From positions 62,001-126,000 of the forward strand of contig CAVRCA010000003.1 of assembly GCA_963719345.1 (NCBI GenBank): 64,000 nucleotides of DNA, written 5' to 3'. Positions 1-8,786 of this stretch are shown here, one piece after another. Both the position numbers and the translations under genes were made by a program. Origin of the DNA: CAVRCA01 sp963719345 (lineage in GTDB: Bacteria > Pseudomonadota > Alphaproteobacteria > Acetobacterales > Acetobacteraceae). Below the pieces are notes generated by a model, which was not told where the DNA came from, ran no database searches, and was given only the letters and a program-made list of their open reading frames with translations. Numbering within the stretch: the stretch's first letter is position 1; each line of letters begins with the position of its first letter.

Positions 1-516
1 TTTCAGCAGGTTCACCCGAAGGTCCAGCGGCGCGGGGGCGGACAGGGCAGTCATCTCCGCCTCCAGCGCATCGCCGAAGCGGGCGCGCAGCCCCGGCATC
101 AGCCAGTCGGGCACCTCAAGCCGCACCGCCTGCGGCATGTCGGGGTGATCGAGCGTGCGGCCCTCGAGCGAGCGCAAGCCGGCCAGTTGCGCCGAGGACA
201 GCGGCGCCGGGGCGAACCGGCCGCCCGAGAAGGATTGCGCGACGCCGCCGAGCGCCCAACCCTCGACCAGCAGCGACGCGGCAACCAGAAGCGCGGCGTG
301 CGCCGGCAGCCCCGCTCGTTCAAGCCACCAGGCGAGCCGGCGCCGGGTGCGCAGCACCGACCAGGCGCGCTCGGAGACCGACCGCCGATCGCCCGAGCCG
401 ATGAACCGGCGATTGCGGAAGAAATCATTGGCGACGGCGTCGGCCGGCCGGCGCGGCGCGTCCTCGATCGCGGCCAGCAGCTCGATTGCCGCCGCGATCC
501 TGGCGGCGGGCGTCAA
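1..516 (-). CDS. rsmB: RsmB-type 16S rRNA (cytosine-C5) methyltransferase, N-terminal part (partial)
   Basis: The gene runs off the left edge, so only about 172 N-terminal residues are visible. They match the NusB-like N-terminal domain of RsmB/NOP-family enzymes, with a run like DFFRNRRFIGSGDRR, and then the linker PLDLRVNLLK that precedes the methyltransferase domain. RsmB methylates C967 of 16S rRNA using S-adenosylmethionine; the catalytic cysteines would lie outside the window. The only in-frame start after the guaB stop is a TTG at 516-514, nine bases downstream of that stop, so the two genes are probably co-transcribed. Family is recognised from sequence pattern; exact rRNA target is inferred. 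Confidence 0.8.
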   Translation of the reverse strand, partial: MTPAARIAAAIELLAAIEDAPRRPADAVANDFFRNRRFIGSGDRRSVSERAWSVLRTRRRLAWWLERAGLPAHAALLVAASLLVEGWALGGVAQSFSGGRFAPAPLSSAQLAGLRSLEGRTLDHPDMPQAVRLEVPDWLMPGLRARFGDALEAEMTALSAPAPLDLRVNLLK

Positions 517-525
517 GGAAGGCGC

Positions 526-2052
526 TCAGTCCTGGCGATAGTTCGGCGCCTCGCGGGTGATCGAGACGTCGTGGACGTGGCTTTCGCGCAGGCCCGCGCC
601 GGTGATCCGACGGAACCGGGCGGTGCGCTGCAGATCGGCGATCGAGGTGCTGCCGGTATAGCCCATGCCGGCGCGCAAGCCGCCGATCAGCTGATGCACC
701 ACCCCGCTCACCGGCCCCTTGTAGCCGACGCGCCCCTCGATCCCCTCCGGCACCAGCTTGAGCTGGTCCTTGATGTCCTGCTGGAAATAGCGGTCGGCCG
801 AGCCGCGCGCCATGGCACCCAGGCTCCCCATGCCGCGATACGATTTGTAGGAGCGGCCCTGATAGAGAAAAACCTCGCCCGGCGCCTCGTCGGTGCCGCC
901 GAGCAGGCTGCCGATCATCACGCAATCCGCTCCGGCCGCGATCGCCTTGACGATGTCGCCGCTGGTCCGCACGCCGCCGTCCGCGATCGCCGGAACGCCG
1001 CGCTCATGGCACGCCGCGGCGGTCTCGAGCACGGCGGAGAACTGCGGCACGCCGACGCCGGCCACCACCCGCGTCGTGCAGATGCTGCCCGGACCGATGC
1101 CGATCTTCACCGCGTCCGCCCCCGCCTCGATGAGCGCCCGCGCGCCTTCCGGGGTCGCGACGTTGCCGGCGATCACCTGGACGGCGTTGGAGAGCTTCTT
1201 GATCCGCCCGACCGCCGCCAGCACGCCGGCCGAATGGCCATGCGCGGTGTCGATCACGATGACGTCGACCTCCGCCGCGACCAACGCCTCGGCGCGGGCC
1301 TGACCCTCCGGCCCGGTGCCGGTCGCCGCCGCGACGCGCAGCCGGCCGAGCTCGTCCTTGTTGGCGAGCGGGTGCGCCTGCGCCTTGTCCATGTCCTTGA
1401 CGGTGATCAGCCCGATGCAGCGATAGGCGTCGTCGACCACCAGGAGTTTTTCGATCCGGTGCCGGTGCAGCAGCCGCCGCGCCTCGTCCGCCCCGACGCC
1501 CGGCGTCACCGTCACCAGGTTTTCCCGGGTCATCAGCTCGTAGACGCGCAGGCCCGGATCGGTGGCGAAGCGCACGTCGCGGTAGGTGAGGATACCGACC
1601 AGCCGGCCGGTGCCGGGCTCGACCACCGGGATGCCGCTGATCCGGTGCGCGTTCATCAGCTCGCGGGCGTCGGCCAGCGTCTGGTCGGGATGGATGGTGA
1701 CGGGATTGACCACCATGCCCGACTCGAACTTCTTCACGAGCCGGACCTGCGCGGCCTGTTCGGCGATGTCGAGGTTCTTGTGGATCACCCCCATGCCGCC
1801 CGCCTGCGCCATCGCGATGGCCATCGGGCTCTCGGTCACGGTGTCCATCGCCGCCGAGATCAGCGGGATGTTGACGCCGATGCCGCGGGTCAGCCGCGTG
1901 CTGGTGTCGGTGGCGGAGGGCAGCACCTCCGAATAGCCGGGCACCACCAGCACGTCGTCGAAGGCGAGCGCCTCGGAAACCCGGGATGCGGCGAACCTCC
2001 CATCCCCGAGGCTGAACTCGGGAGTGGCTTCCGGATGGATGTCAGGGGCCAT
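526..2052 (-). CDS. guaB: Inosine-5'-monophosphate dehydrogenase
   Basis: This 508-residue protein oxidises IMP to XMP with NAD+, the first committed step of GMP synthesis in the cytosol. The TIM-barrel start (ALAFDDVLVVPGYS, about residue 28) is interrupted by a CBS-pair module at about residues 115-230. The barrel resumes with the catalytic loop GPGSICTTR, where Cys325 is the expected nucleophile. The flap GMGSLGAM and the C-terminal RTARFRRITGAGLRESH are present. Length is normal for bacterial GuaB. I chose the ATG at 2052 because the longer ORF upstream adds 46 low-complexity residues with no family similarity. The RsmB gene follows nine bases later on the same strand. Confidence 0.97.
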   Translation of the reverse strand: MAPDIHPEATPEFSLGDGRFAASRVSEALAFDDVLVVPGYSEVLPSATDTSTRLTRGIGVNIPLISAAMDTVTESPMAIAMAQAGGMGVIHKNLDIAEQAAQVRLVKKFESGMVVNPVTIHPDQTLADARELMNAHRISGIPVVEPGTGRLVGILTYRDVRFATDPGLRVYELMTRENLVTVTPGVGADEARRLLHRHRIEKLLVVDDAYRCIGLITVKDMDKAQAHPLANKDELGRLRVAAATGTGPEGQARAEALVAAEVDVIVIDTAHGHSAGVLAAVGRIKKLSNAVQVIAGNVATPEGARALIEAGADAVKIGIGPGSICTTRVVAGVGVPQFSAVLETAAACHERGVPAIADGGVRTSGDIVKAIAAGADCVMIGSLLGGTDEAPGEVFLYQGRSYKSYRGMGSLGAMARGSADRYFQQDIKDQLKLVPEGIEGRVGYKGPVSGVVHQLIGGLRAGMGYTGSTSIADLQRTARFRRITGAGLRESHVHDVSITREAPNYRQD

Positions 2053-2186
2053 GGTCGGACCTTTGCGCGACGGACCCGCTGCGCGACGGACCCGGACCTT
2101 GACGCCTCCAAATAGGGGTCGCTCCCGAGCCGCGCAAGCAGAACTCGGCGACAAGACGGCGTCACCCGGCCGCGGAGGGCGGCCCC

Positions 2187-2873
2187 TCACGTCGCCGGGC
2201 GGAACCCGGTCGCCACGACGTAGAGCTCGCTCGACTGCTTGCGGCTGGCCGGCGGCTTGGCGTGCCGCACCACGGCAAAGTGCCGCTTCATGGTCGCCAG
2301 CATGGTGCGCTCCGACCCGCCCTGGAACACCTTGGCGACGAAGGCGCCGCCGGGCGCCAGGACGTGCAGCGCGAAATCCAGCGCCGCCTCGGCCAGCGCC
2401 ATGATGCGCAGATGGTCGGTGGCGCCGTGGCCGGTCGTGTTCGGCGCCATGTCGGAGAGCACGAGGTCGGCCGGCCCGCCGAGCAGCGCGGTCAGTCGCG
2501 TCGGCGCCGCCTCGTCAAGGAAATCGCCCTGCACGAGCTCGGCGCCACTCACCGGGTCGATCGCCAGCAGGTCGATGCCGACCACCCGCGCGGCCCCCCG
2601 TCGTACCGCGACCTGGGTCCAGCCGCCCGGCGCCGCGCCGAGATCGATCACCCGCGAGCCGGGCCGGATCAGCTTGAACCGATCGTCCAGCTCGACGAGC
2701 TTGAACGCGGCGCGCGAGCGCCAGCCTTGCTGCTTGGCGGCCCGGACATAGGGGTCGTTCAGCTGCCGCGCGAGCCACCGCTGCGATGCGGGGCTGCGCC
2801 CGCGCGCGCTGCGCAGCGTCACCGCCGTCCCCCGCGGCGGCGGGTTGCTGCCTCCCTTGGAGCCGGCGCTCAT
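2187..2873 (-). CDS. rlmE: 23S rRNA (uridine-2'-O) methyltransferase RlmE/FtsJ
   Basis: RlmE 2'-O-methylates U2552 in the A-loop of 23S rRNA, late in large-subunit assembly. In this 228-residue protein the SAM site VIDLGAAPGGWTQVA lies at about residues 75-90. The K-D-K-E catalytic tetrad is visible as Lys58 (AAFKL), Asp141 (LSDMAPN), Lys181 (FVAKVFQGG) and Glu216 (SSELYV). The ATG at 2873 overlaps the stop of ppx/gppA by four bases (ATGA), indicating translational coupling. A basic, low-complexity N-terminal extension of about 40 residues is typical of alphaproteobacterial members. Confidence 0.95.
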   Translation of the reverse strand: MSAGSKGGSNPPPRGTAVTLRSARGRSPASQRWLARQLNDPYVRAAKQQGWRSRAAFKLVELDDRFKLIRPGSRVIDLGAAPGGWTQVAVRRGAARVVGIDLLAIDPVSGAELVQGDFLDEAAPTRLTALLGGPADLVLSDMAPNTTGHGATDHLRIMALAEAALDFALHVLAPGGAFVAKVFQGGSERTMLATMKRHFAVVRHAKPPASRKQSSELYVVATGFRPAT

Positions 2874-3925
2874 GGAGGCCGGGTGCGCTCGGGAATACGG
2901 TGTTCCGAGTGCGGCCGCGCCCCCCGCTGTCGCCGCGCCCGGTCGGCCCGGATCATCCGAAGCAGCATCCCTTCGCGCAGTCCCCGGTCGGCCACCACCA
3001 CGTCCGGCGCCGGCCAGAGCCGCGTGATCGCGGAGTAGACGGCGCATCCCGGCAGCACGAAATCGGCCCGCTCCGGCCCGACGCAGGGATGCTGCATCAA
3101 GCCCTCGCGTCCGAGTTCCCGCAAGGCGGCGAGCGCCTGCGCCGCCACCCCGCTGGTCAACACCGTCCCGTCGACCAGCAGCCGCTGGTAGCGCTCCAGA
3201 CCGAGCGCGATGCCGGCCAGGGTGGTCACCGTCCCGCTGGTCCCGAGCAGCCGGACGTTGGCGTTGCGGATCTCATGGGCGATGCAGTGGACGGTCTCGA
3301 ACCCGGCGAGCCGGCCGGCCACGTCGTCGACCATGGCGGCAAAGCCGGCCGGGGTGTAGCCCGCGAGGCCGAACCGATCGGCCAGCGTGACCACGCCGAC
3401 CGGCACCGACACATAGCCGATCAGTTCGGGAGCTCCGGTTTTGGAAAGCCGGACCCAGGCGAGTTCGGTGGACCCGCCCCCGATATCGAACAGCAGCGCG
3501 CGCTGGCCGCTGCCCGCCAGCAGCGGGGCGCAGCTCTCGAGCGCCAGCTCGGCCTCCTCCCTTGTGGAGATGACGTCGATGGCAAGGCCGGTCTCGTCGC
3601 GCACGCGGGCCAGGAACTCGCGACCGTTCGCCGCCCGGCGGCAGGCCTCGGTGGCGATTGCGCGGACCGCGCGGGGTGGCCGGCGAGCCAGCCGCGCCGC
3701 GCACACGTGCAGGGCGTCCATCGCCCGGTCCATCGCCATCGAGTTCAGCCGTCCGGTGTGGTGCAGCCCCTCGCCGAGGCGAACGATGCGGCTGAAGCTG
3801 TCGAGGACCCGGAAGCCGGTATGCGACGGCGCCGCCACCAACAGGCGGCAGTTGTTGGTGCCGAGGTCGAGCGCGGCGAAGGCGCTCGTTCGGGAGTTCA
3901 AGGGTTGCGCCGCACGCTCCGACAT
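2870..3925 (-). CDS. Ppx/GppA family exopolyphosphatase/phosphatase
   Basis: The ASKHA-fold phosphatase is recognised from the phosphate-binding loop ALDLGTNNCRLLV near the N terminus, the second loop LLFDIGGGSTELAWV and a glycine-rich GTSGTVTTLAG. Ppx/GppA enzymes hydrolyse polyphosphate or pppGpp; which of the two cannot be told from sequence. The protein is about 351 residues, the short form without the C-terminal HD-like domain. I chose the ATG at 3925 (MSERAAQPL); an ATG 45 bases upstream at 3970 is possible. It is the first gene of a ppx-rlmE unit, overlapping rlmE by four bases. Confidence 0.88.
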   Translation of the reverse strand: MSERAAQPLNSRTSAFAALDLGTNNCRLLVAAPSHTGFRVLDSFSRIVRLGEGLHHTGRLNSMAMDRAMDALHVCAARLARRPPRAVRAIATEACRRAANGREFLARVRDETGLAIDVISTREEAELALESCAPLLAGSGQRALLFDIGGGSTELAWVRLSKTGAPELIGYVSVPVGVVTLADRFGLAGYTPAGFAAMVDDVAGRLAGFETVHCIAHEIRNANVRLLGTSGTVTTLAGIALGLERYQRLLVDGTVLTSGVAAQALAALRELGREGLMQHPCVGPERADFVLPGCAVYSAITRLWPAPDVVVADRGLREGMLLRMIRADRARRQRGARPHSEHRIPERTRPP

Positions 3926-4053
3926 CCAGCAGGTCCCGCCGCGAGAGGTAACATTCTCGCAATGCGGCACTGCGCGCCACGCATCATTTCCGCGTGTGGT
4001 TGCCGGTCCCTGACCGAAGTGGTAATGGCCGCGCAGGCGTGCGTGCGGCCGCT

Positions 4054-4127
4054 TGGGGGATAGTTTAGCGGTAGAACTCCCGGCTCTGACCCGGGCAGCC
4101 TTGGTTCGAATCCAGGTCCCCCAGCCA
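4054..4127 (+). tRNA. tRNA-Gln (anticodon CUG), CCA encoded
   Basis: A 74-nt cloverleaf is visible. The 7-bp acceptor stem TGGGGGA/TCCCCCA is followed by discriminator G and encoded CCA. The D stem is GTTT/GAAC, the anticodon stem CCCGG/CCGGG with loop CTCTGAC (anticodon CTG), and the T arm CTTGG-TTCGAAT-CCAGG. Its last 17 bases plus one flanking base are repeated exactly at 8787-8804, marking it as the attachment site of the downstream island. Confidence 0.95.
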
Positions 4128-4128
4128 G
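4111..4128 (+). repeat. attL: 18-bp direct repeat in the tRNA-Gln 3' end
   Basis: The bases tccaggtcccccagccag are identical to 8787-8804. They cover the 3' half of the T arm, the acceptor strand, CCA and one flanking base. Such overlap with a tRNA 3' end is typical of tyrosine-integrase attachment cores. Confidence 0.88.
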
Positions 4129-4224
4129 TCCAAGCGAATTAGCAATTCGTTCAGAGACTTGCGTCATATCAGAGGCTTACAGCCGCCCCGATGCTACAGA
4201 GGGGTGCTACAGGTGGCTCTGGCG

Positions 4225-5842
4225 ATGGCGCGGCCAACGAAACATCCTCGCACCGGTGTCTACCGGGTTCGCGTCGCAGTCCCGGAGACGCTACGGGATG
4301 CCGCTGGGCGGCTTTATGGCTGCCGCTGGGAGATCAGCGAGAACTTACGGACCAAGGACCCGGGAGAGGCGAAGCGGCTCGCGCCCGGGGCACTGGTCCG
4401 GTTGCTTTCCAAGTTGCGCGCCGCTTCGGGAAGCGGCCAGCAAGGAGCCGAGGGACCCGACGGGGCAGAGACATCGCCGCCCTCGCCGGCCACTGGTATC
4501 GCGAACAGCTGGCAGCGTATGGGGACAACCCCGGAAGTCCGGATGGCTGGGAGCCGATCCTGGATCGTCTTGCTGATCAGGTCGAGCCAGAGCCGGACCA
4601 CAACGGCGATCTTGTGGTTCGGCTGACCACCAACGACCGCCAACAGGCATCGGACCTGCTCTCAGCCCACGGCTTCAAGATCACCCCAATTGCGATAGAG
4701 CAGGTCGGGCAAGCCGTGTTCCAGGCCGAAGTGCGGTTCCTCAAACTGATGCAACAGCGCGGACGCGGCGATTGGTCACCCGATCCAGCACATTCGGCAA
4801 TTTCCGGACCGTGTCGTGACGGACGGCAAGCGTGCAAGCCCTGCTTCTGCGGGCCTCTTTCCCCGAATTGCTCCAGGGTTTCGCCCTGGATAGAGGGTGG
4901 GGAAGGCTCGACGCAAAGCCCATCACACGGCCGCTGTATGACCGGCAACGAACCCTGACCCGGCTAGCGGCCTTCCTTGGGCATTCCGACGCTGCCCGCG
5001 TCGCCAAGCCGGACGCGGTGCGATGGAAGGAGGACATGCAGCGGCGCGGGCTGAGCGCAGCCACGGTGCGCAACGACGTGTCGGAATGCTCCGCTGTTTG
5101 GCGTTGGGCAATCCGAAACGGCAAGCTCGGAGACGACGCCAAGAACCCCTTTGAAGGCATTCTGCCGCCCAAGACGGCGAAGCAGAACCGCAAGGTCCGG
5201 TCGTTCACCGACGCAGAGGCTCGAAGCATCCTTTTAGCAGCCCGAGAGGAGCGCGGCGTGCTTCGGTGGCTCCCCTGGATATGCTGCCTGACCGGCGCGC
5301 GCCTCAACGAGGTCTGTCAGTCGGCCAAGGAGGACGTAACGACTATCGAGGGCGTGCCGGTGCTTCGCATCCATGACGAGGAGGATGGACGCAGCCTCAA
5401 GAACGCCGACAGTCGCCGCACCATCCCATTGCATCCGGCCCTGATCGCCGAAGGGTTTCTGGCATATGTGGCGGGTCTTCCCAGCAGCAGCCCGCTTTTC
5501 CCTGATGTGCGACCCGATAAGGTGTTCGGTTTGCGGTCCACTGAAGCGGGACGCAGGGTTGGCCGGTGGCTTCGCGTGACGCTTGATCTAAGCGATCCCT
5601 CTGTCTCTCCGAACCATAGCTGGAGGCACACATTTGTCGACGCGTGCCGCAAGGTCTCGATGCCCATCGAGGTCCGATCCACGTTGACGGGGCACTCGGC
5701 CAGACTAGACGCGTCTGCGGGCTACGGCGAAGGTGTCGGAGCTATGTTGCCGGTTCTCGGCATCACACCTCGCCAGGGTTCCGGCACCGGTGCCCTCATC
5801 GGAACAGCGGCCGCGGACGCTGGTGGCTCGCGCTCATCGTGA
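4225..5842 (+). pseudogene. Tyrosine-type phage integrase, split over three frames
   Basis: Three consecutive same-strand reading frames together make one integrase. The N-terminal piece from ATG 4225 (MARPTKHPRTGVYRVRV) resembles the small N-terminal domain (DUF6538-like) of phage integrases. A second frame from about 4460 carries a middle part (IAALAGHWYREQLAAYGDN), and a third from about 4830 holds the core-binding and catalytic domains. Catalytic residues are visible in the last piece: Arg in TGARLNE, HxxR in HSWRHT, His in LTGHS and the nucleophile Tyr in AGYGEG. Two frame breaks, near 4460 and 4790-4840, interrupt it. It sits directly inside the tRNA-Gln att site, so it is the integrase that inserted the island. 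Confidence 0.85.
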
Positions 5843-5999
5843 CCTCACGGTGATAGCCTACCGCGGACCGCAAAGTCGGCAACGTGAGCTACGTCTACAG
5901 CGGTGGCCCGAGCGACGCGCCGAAGCGGCCTGCGTCGAGGCTGTCCGCTTGCCCGACATCGCGGACAGCACGGGGCGGCAATCCGAGGCGATGTCGCAA

Positions 6000-6935
6000 A
6001 GCGAGAAGCGGATGCGCCGGAGACCGACGATGCTTCGCTCCGTTGCGGCTGAAACTGCCCATGAGCAAGTGGGTGCCCCGGGCAGCCACTCGTCGACGCC
6101 CAATGGAGGCCATGGGCGCCCCTCCAAGCCCCGCCAGGGCGTCTCCAAGTCCGACCGCACATCGCCTACCCGCCGCGACCTCAGCGCCCTGTAGCGCCCT
6201 CATAGGCCCAGCAGGTGCGTGTCGCTGTCCTTCCCGCAGTGGTCCTCAGTGTGGCTTCGGACGAAGGCGCAGCGGCGACGCCAGGCCCTGCGCATCGGGA
6301 GAGCTTATGGACGCACTGACGCCGTGTCCTTCAGTTGCAGTTGAAATCGTCGCGGCACAGTGCGTGTTTCGCGGTGTGGCACTGAGGCCAGGTGGAGGGT
6401 GCCCAGGAAGGGCCTCAGGAAGGTCGCCAGGGCGTCTCCACGGCGGCGCTTACCACGGCCCCTCCCGCGCAACCTCAGGCGGCCTGTAGCGCCCTAATAG
6501 CCAGGAAAATGGCATGTGGGCGGCCCTCCCCGCTGCGGTTCCATTGGTGGTTTCGGGGCGAGAGAGCAGCGGCGACGTGAAACACCTGCGCATCGAGGAT
6601 TGCGAGCGGAGACGCACGACGCCTGCCCTCAGTTGCGGCTGAAATCGTCGCGGGCGCAGGGCGCGCTTCGCGGGCGAGGCATCGAGACCCGTGGAGGATG
6701 CCGTAGAAGGGCCTCAGAAGGGTGGCCAGGGCGTCTCCACGGCGGGCCCCTGCTCCGCCACGCCTCAGGACACCTATAGCGCCCTTATAGGCCGGGAAGG
6801 GCCTGTAGGCGGCCCTCTCCGCAGCGGTTCCATGCGTGGTCTTAGAGCGAAGGGGAGCGCCGACGCGAGGCACCTGCGCGCATCGGGAGGTGCGAGCGGA
6901 GACGCCCGACGCCGTGCGTCTCAGCGCGGCGCCAA
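6000..6935. repeat. Tandem repeat array, about 295-bp period, roughly three copies
   Basis: Three anchors recur in the same order. Ccagggcgtctcc lies at 6134, 6427 and 6726. Gttgc(a/g)g(c/t)tgaaa lies at 6042, 6333 and 6632. Ctgtagcgccct(n)atag lies at about 6189, 6484 and 6773. Spacings are 289-299 bases. Copies are clearly diverged, with point changes and small indels. No ORF is conserved across copies, so the array looks noncoding. A short hairpin (CCTATA-7 nt-TATAGG, 6773-6791) is perfect only in the last copy. With 5843-6000, which shows nothing recognisable, this fills the gap between the integrase and the TIR-like ORF. Function unknown. Confidence 0.8.
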
Positions 6936-7255
6936 CAGCTTTTCACGTTCGAGCGTGCGCTCAAGATCAGGGTATGCCGCCTCAATACGACCTTTTGGGA
7001 AGGGTATATTGGTCAGTCCGTGTATGTTGCTGAAGATCTCGCATCCGTCCTCGAGCAGCACGACCGCCTTCGAGAATCCGAGACGTCCCTGGAACAAGCC
7101 GACTTCGTGAACAACGTTTGATCGTGCCCGCAGGGCTCCCTCGGCAGTCTCGTCCTCACCTGTCATTATCAGAACAGCGAAGTTGGCACGCTCAAGCATC
7201 TTGGTGAGTTGGTCGCTGAACCGTACCGGGTTTGCCGGAGGCTGGCTTTCCTGAG

Positions 7256-8161
7256 TCACGCCGCCATCGGGAGTGTCTCAAGTTCGGCATAGTATCGCGC
7301 TTCGGCTTCAGCCGGAGGCATGTTTCCGATCGGCTCGAGGAGGCGGCGATGGTTGAACCAGTCGACCCATTCGAGGGTGGCGAACTCGACGGCTTGCAGC
7401 GAGCGCCACGGTCCGCGTCTGCGGATCACCTCGGTCTTGTAGAGACCGTGGATCGTCTCGGCCAATGCATTGTCATAGCTGTCGCCGACGCTGCCCACGG
7501 AAGGCTCGATGCCAGCCTCGGCGAGGCGCTCGGTGTAGCGAATACAGACGTATTGAACCCCCCTGTCGCTATGATGGACCAAGCCGCCGCCTTCGACGGG
7601 GCGTCGGTCGGCCAGGGCCTGCTCCAGGGCATCGAGCACAAAGCCCGCATGCGCCGTGCGGCTTACCCGCCAGCCGACGATGCGCCGCGCGTAGGCGTCG
7701 ATGACGAAGGCGACGTAGACGAAACCCTGCCAGGTGGCGACGTAGGTGAAGTCCGACAGCCACAGCGCGTTCGGCCGTGGTGCCCGGAACTGCCGGTTCA
7801 CCCGGTCGAGCGGGCAGGTCGTAGCGGGATTGCTGACGGTGGTGCGCACCTCGCGGCCGCGCACGGCTCCTTGCAGGCCCACCTGCCGCATCAGCCGGGC
7901 CACGGTGCAGCGGGCGGCGGCGATGCCCTCGCGGCCGAGCTGCCGCCACACCTTGCGCACGCCATAGACGCGGAAGTTGGCCTCGAACACCCGCCGGATC
8001 TCGGCGGTGAGGACCAAGTCGCGCTTGGTTCGCGACGGCAGTCTGGCGGGATCGATGCGCCGGGCGGCATGCGCGCGGTAGGTGGATGGGGCGATCCGCA
8101 ACACGCGGCAGATCGGCTCGACCCCATACGTCGCGCGATGATCGTCGATCAACGCGATCAT
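7256..8161 (-). CDS. IS3-family transposase OrfB (DDE integrase domain)
   Basis: This 301-residue catalytic subunit has an N-terminal HTH_21-like segment (IDDHRATYGVEPICRVL) and an rve integrase core. The DDE triad is visible as Asp in WLSDFTYV, Asp in HHSDRGVQY and Glu in NALAETIHG. Its ATG overlaps the orfA stop by four bases (ATGA). A T-run in the overlap region of orfA (about 8193-8199) might support frameshifting to an OrfAB fusion, as in many IS3 elements; this is inference. Confidence 0.94.
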   Translation of the reverse strand: MIALIDDHRATYGVEPICRVLRIAPSTYRAHAARRIDPARLPSRTKRDLVLTAEIRRVFEANFRVYGVRKVWRQLGREGIAAARCTVARLMRQVGLQGAVRGREVRTTVSNPATTCPLDRVNRQFRAPRPNALWLSDFTYVATWQGFVYVAFVIDAYARRIVGWRVSRTAHAGFVLDALEQALADRRPVEGGGLVHHSDRGVQYVCIRYTERLAEAGIEPSVGSVGDSYDNALAETIHGLYKTEVIRRRGPWRSLQAVEFATLEWVDWFNHRRLLEPIGNMPPAEAEARYYAELETLPMAA

Positions 8162-8487
8162 CGCTTGAATGGGCGGTCGAGCTCCGCCTGGGCAAAATAC
8201 GCCGACGCCTTACGCAGGATCTCGTTGGCCTGGCGCAGTTCCCGGTTCTCGCGCTCCAGGGCCTTGATCCGCTCGCCGTCCTGCGTTGTCGGACCGGCCC
8301 GCAGCCCCTGGTCACGCTCGGACCGGCGCACCCAACTTCGCAGCGTCTCGCCCGTGCAGCCGATCTTGCCCGCGATCGAGTTGATCGCCGCCCATTGCGA
8401 CGGGTGCTCCGCCTGATGGTCAAACACCATACGCACGGCTCGAGACCGAACCTCTACTGAGAACTTGTTCGTCGTTGGAGTGCTCAT
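8158..8487 (-). CDS. IS3-family transposase OrfA (HTH DNA-binding)
   Basis: This 109-residue protein has a HTH_Tnp_1 fold (VRMVFDHQAEHPSQW... GCTGETLRSWVRR) followed by a leucine-zipper-like coiled coil (ALERENRELRQANEILRKA). It binds the terminal repeats of the element and dimerises with OrfB. The frame is intact and upstream of the overlapping orfB. Confidence 0.93.
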   Translation of the reverse strand: MSTPTTNKFSVEVRSRAVRMVFDHQAEHPSQWAAINSIAGKIGCTGETLRSWVRRSERDQGLRAGPTTQDGERIKALERENRELRQANEILRKASAYFAQAELDRPFKR

Positions 8488-8786
8488 CGCTCCATCCTCT
8501 CAAGGGTTGGAGCCTCCGGCAAACCCGGTGCGGTTCAGTCGGAAGCCGCTGGCTCATTGGACCGCCGGTCTTGAACAAGCCGCCGCTGGCCCTGAGCGCC
8601 GGCGGGTGGCCGACGCGCCGGGCCTCGCCCGGGCGCCCGCATCGCGACGTCCCCTGCGCCCCGTCGCGACCGCGTGGGAGGTCGTGAAGGATGGCTTGCT
8701 GCGCGCTACAGAGAGTGATACAGAACGGCGCCGAACGGCAGCTCTAAGCTACTGATACAATGGGATATCTGGCGAGCTACTTGCCT

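Larger units (their letters stand above)
7216..8538 (-). mobile_element. IS3-family insertion sequence, intact, 1323 bp
   Basis: The ends are 28-bp inverted repeats (7216-7243 and 8511-8538) with one mismatch. The element is flanked by a 3-bp direct duplication TCG (7213-7215 and 8539-8541), the size usual for IS3. It carries intact orfA and orfB on the minus strand. Intact ends and ORFs indicate a recent insertion into the TIR-like ORF of the island. Confidence 0.92.
6921..8642 (-). pseudogene. TIR-like (PF10137/CAP12-type) domain ORF interrupted by IS3
   Basis: The 3' part (6921-7215) encodes a stretch with LERANFAVLIMTGEDE, RARSNVVHEVGLFQGRLG and VVLLEDGCEIFSNIHG. This is the pattern of the predicted nucleotide-binding TIR-like domain (PF10137) found in Pycsar/CBASS-type effectors and other defence proteins. 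An IS3 element with a TCG target duplication splits the gene. Removing the element and one duplication restores an open frame from ATG 8642 (MRAPGRG... LVQDRRSNEPAASDQLTKM...), giving about 131 residues. The upstream 30 residues are not clearly TIR-like, so the gene may have been truncated before. Its 3' end abuts the tandem repeats. Family call is from motif pattern only. Confidence 0.6.

Noticed and set aside
145..2115. A 656-residue plus-strand ORF antisense to guaB
   Set aside because: Codon mirror of a highly conserved gene in GC-rich DNA; composition is Arg/Ala/Gly/His-rich with no family motif.
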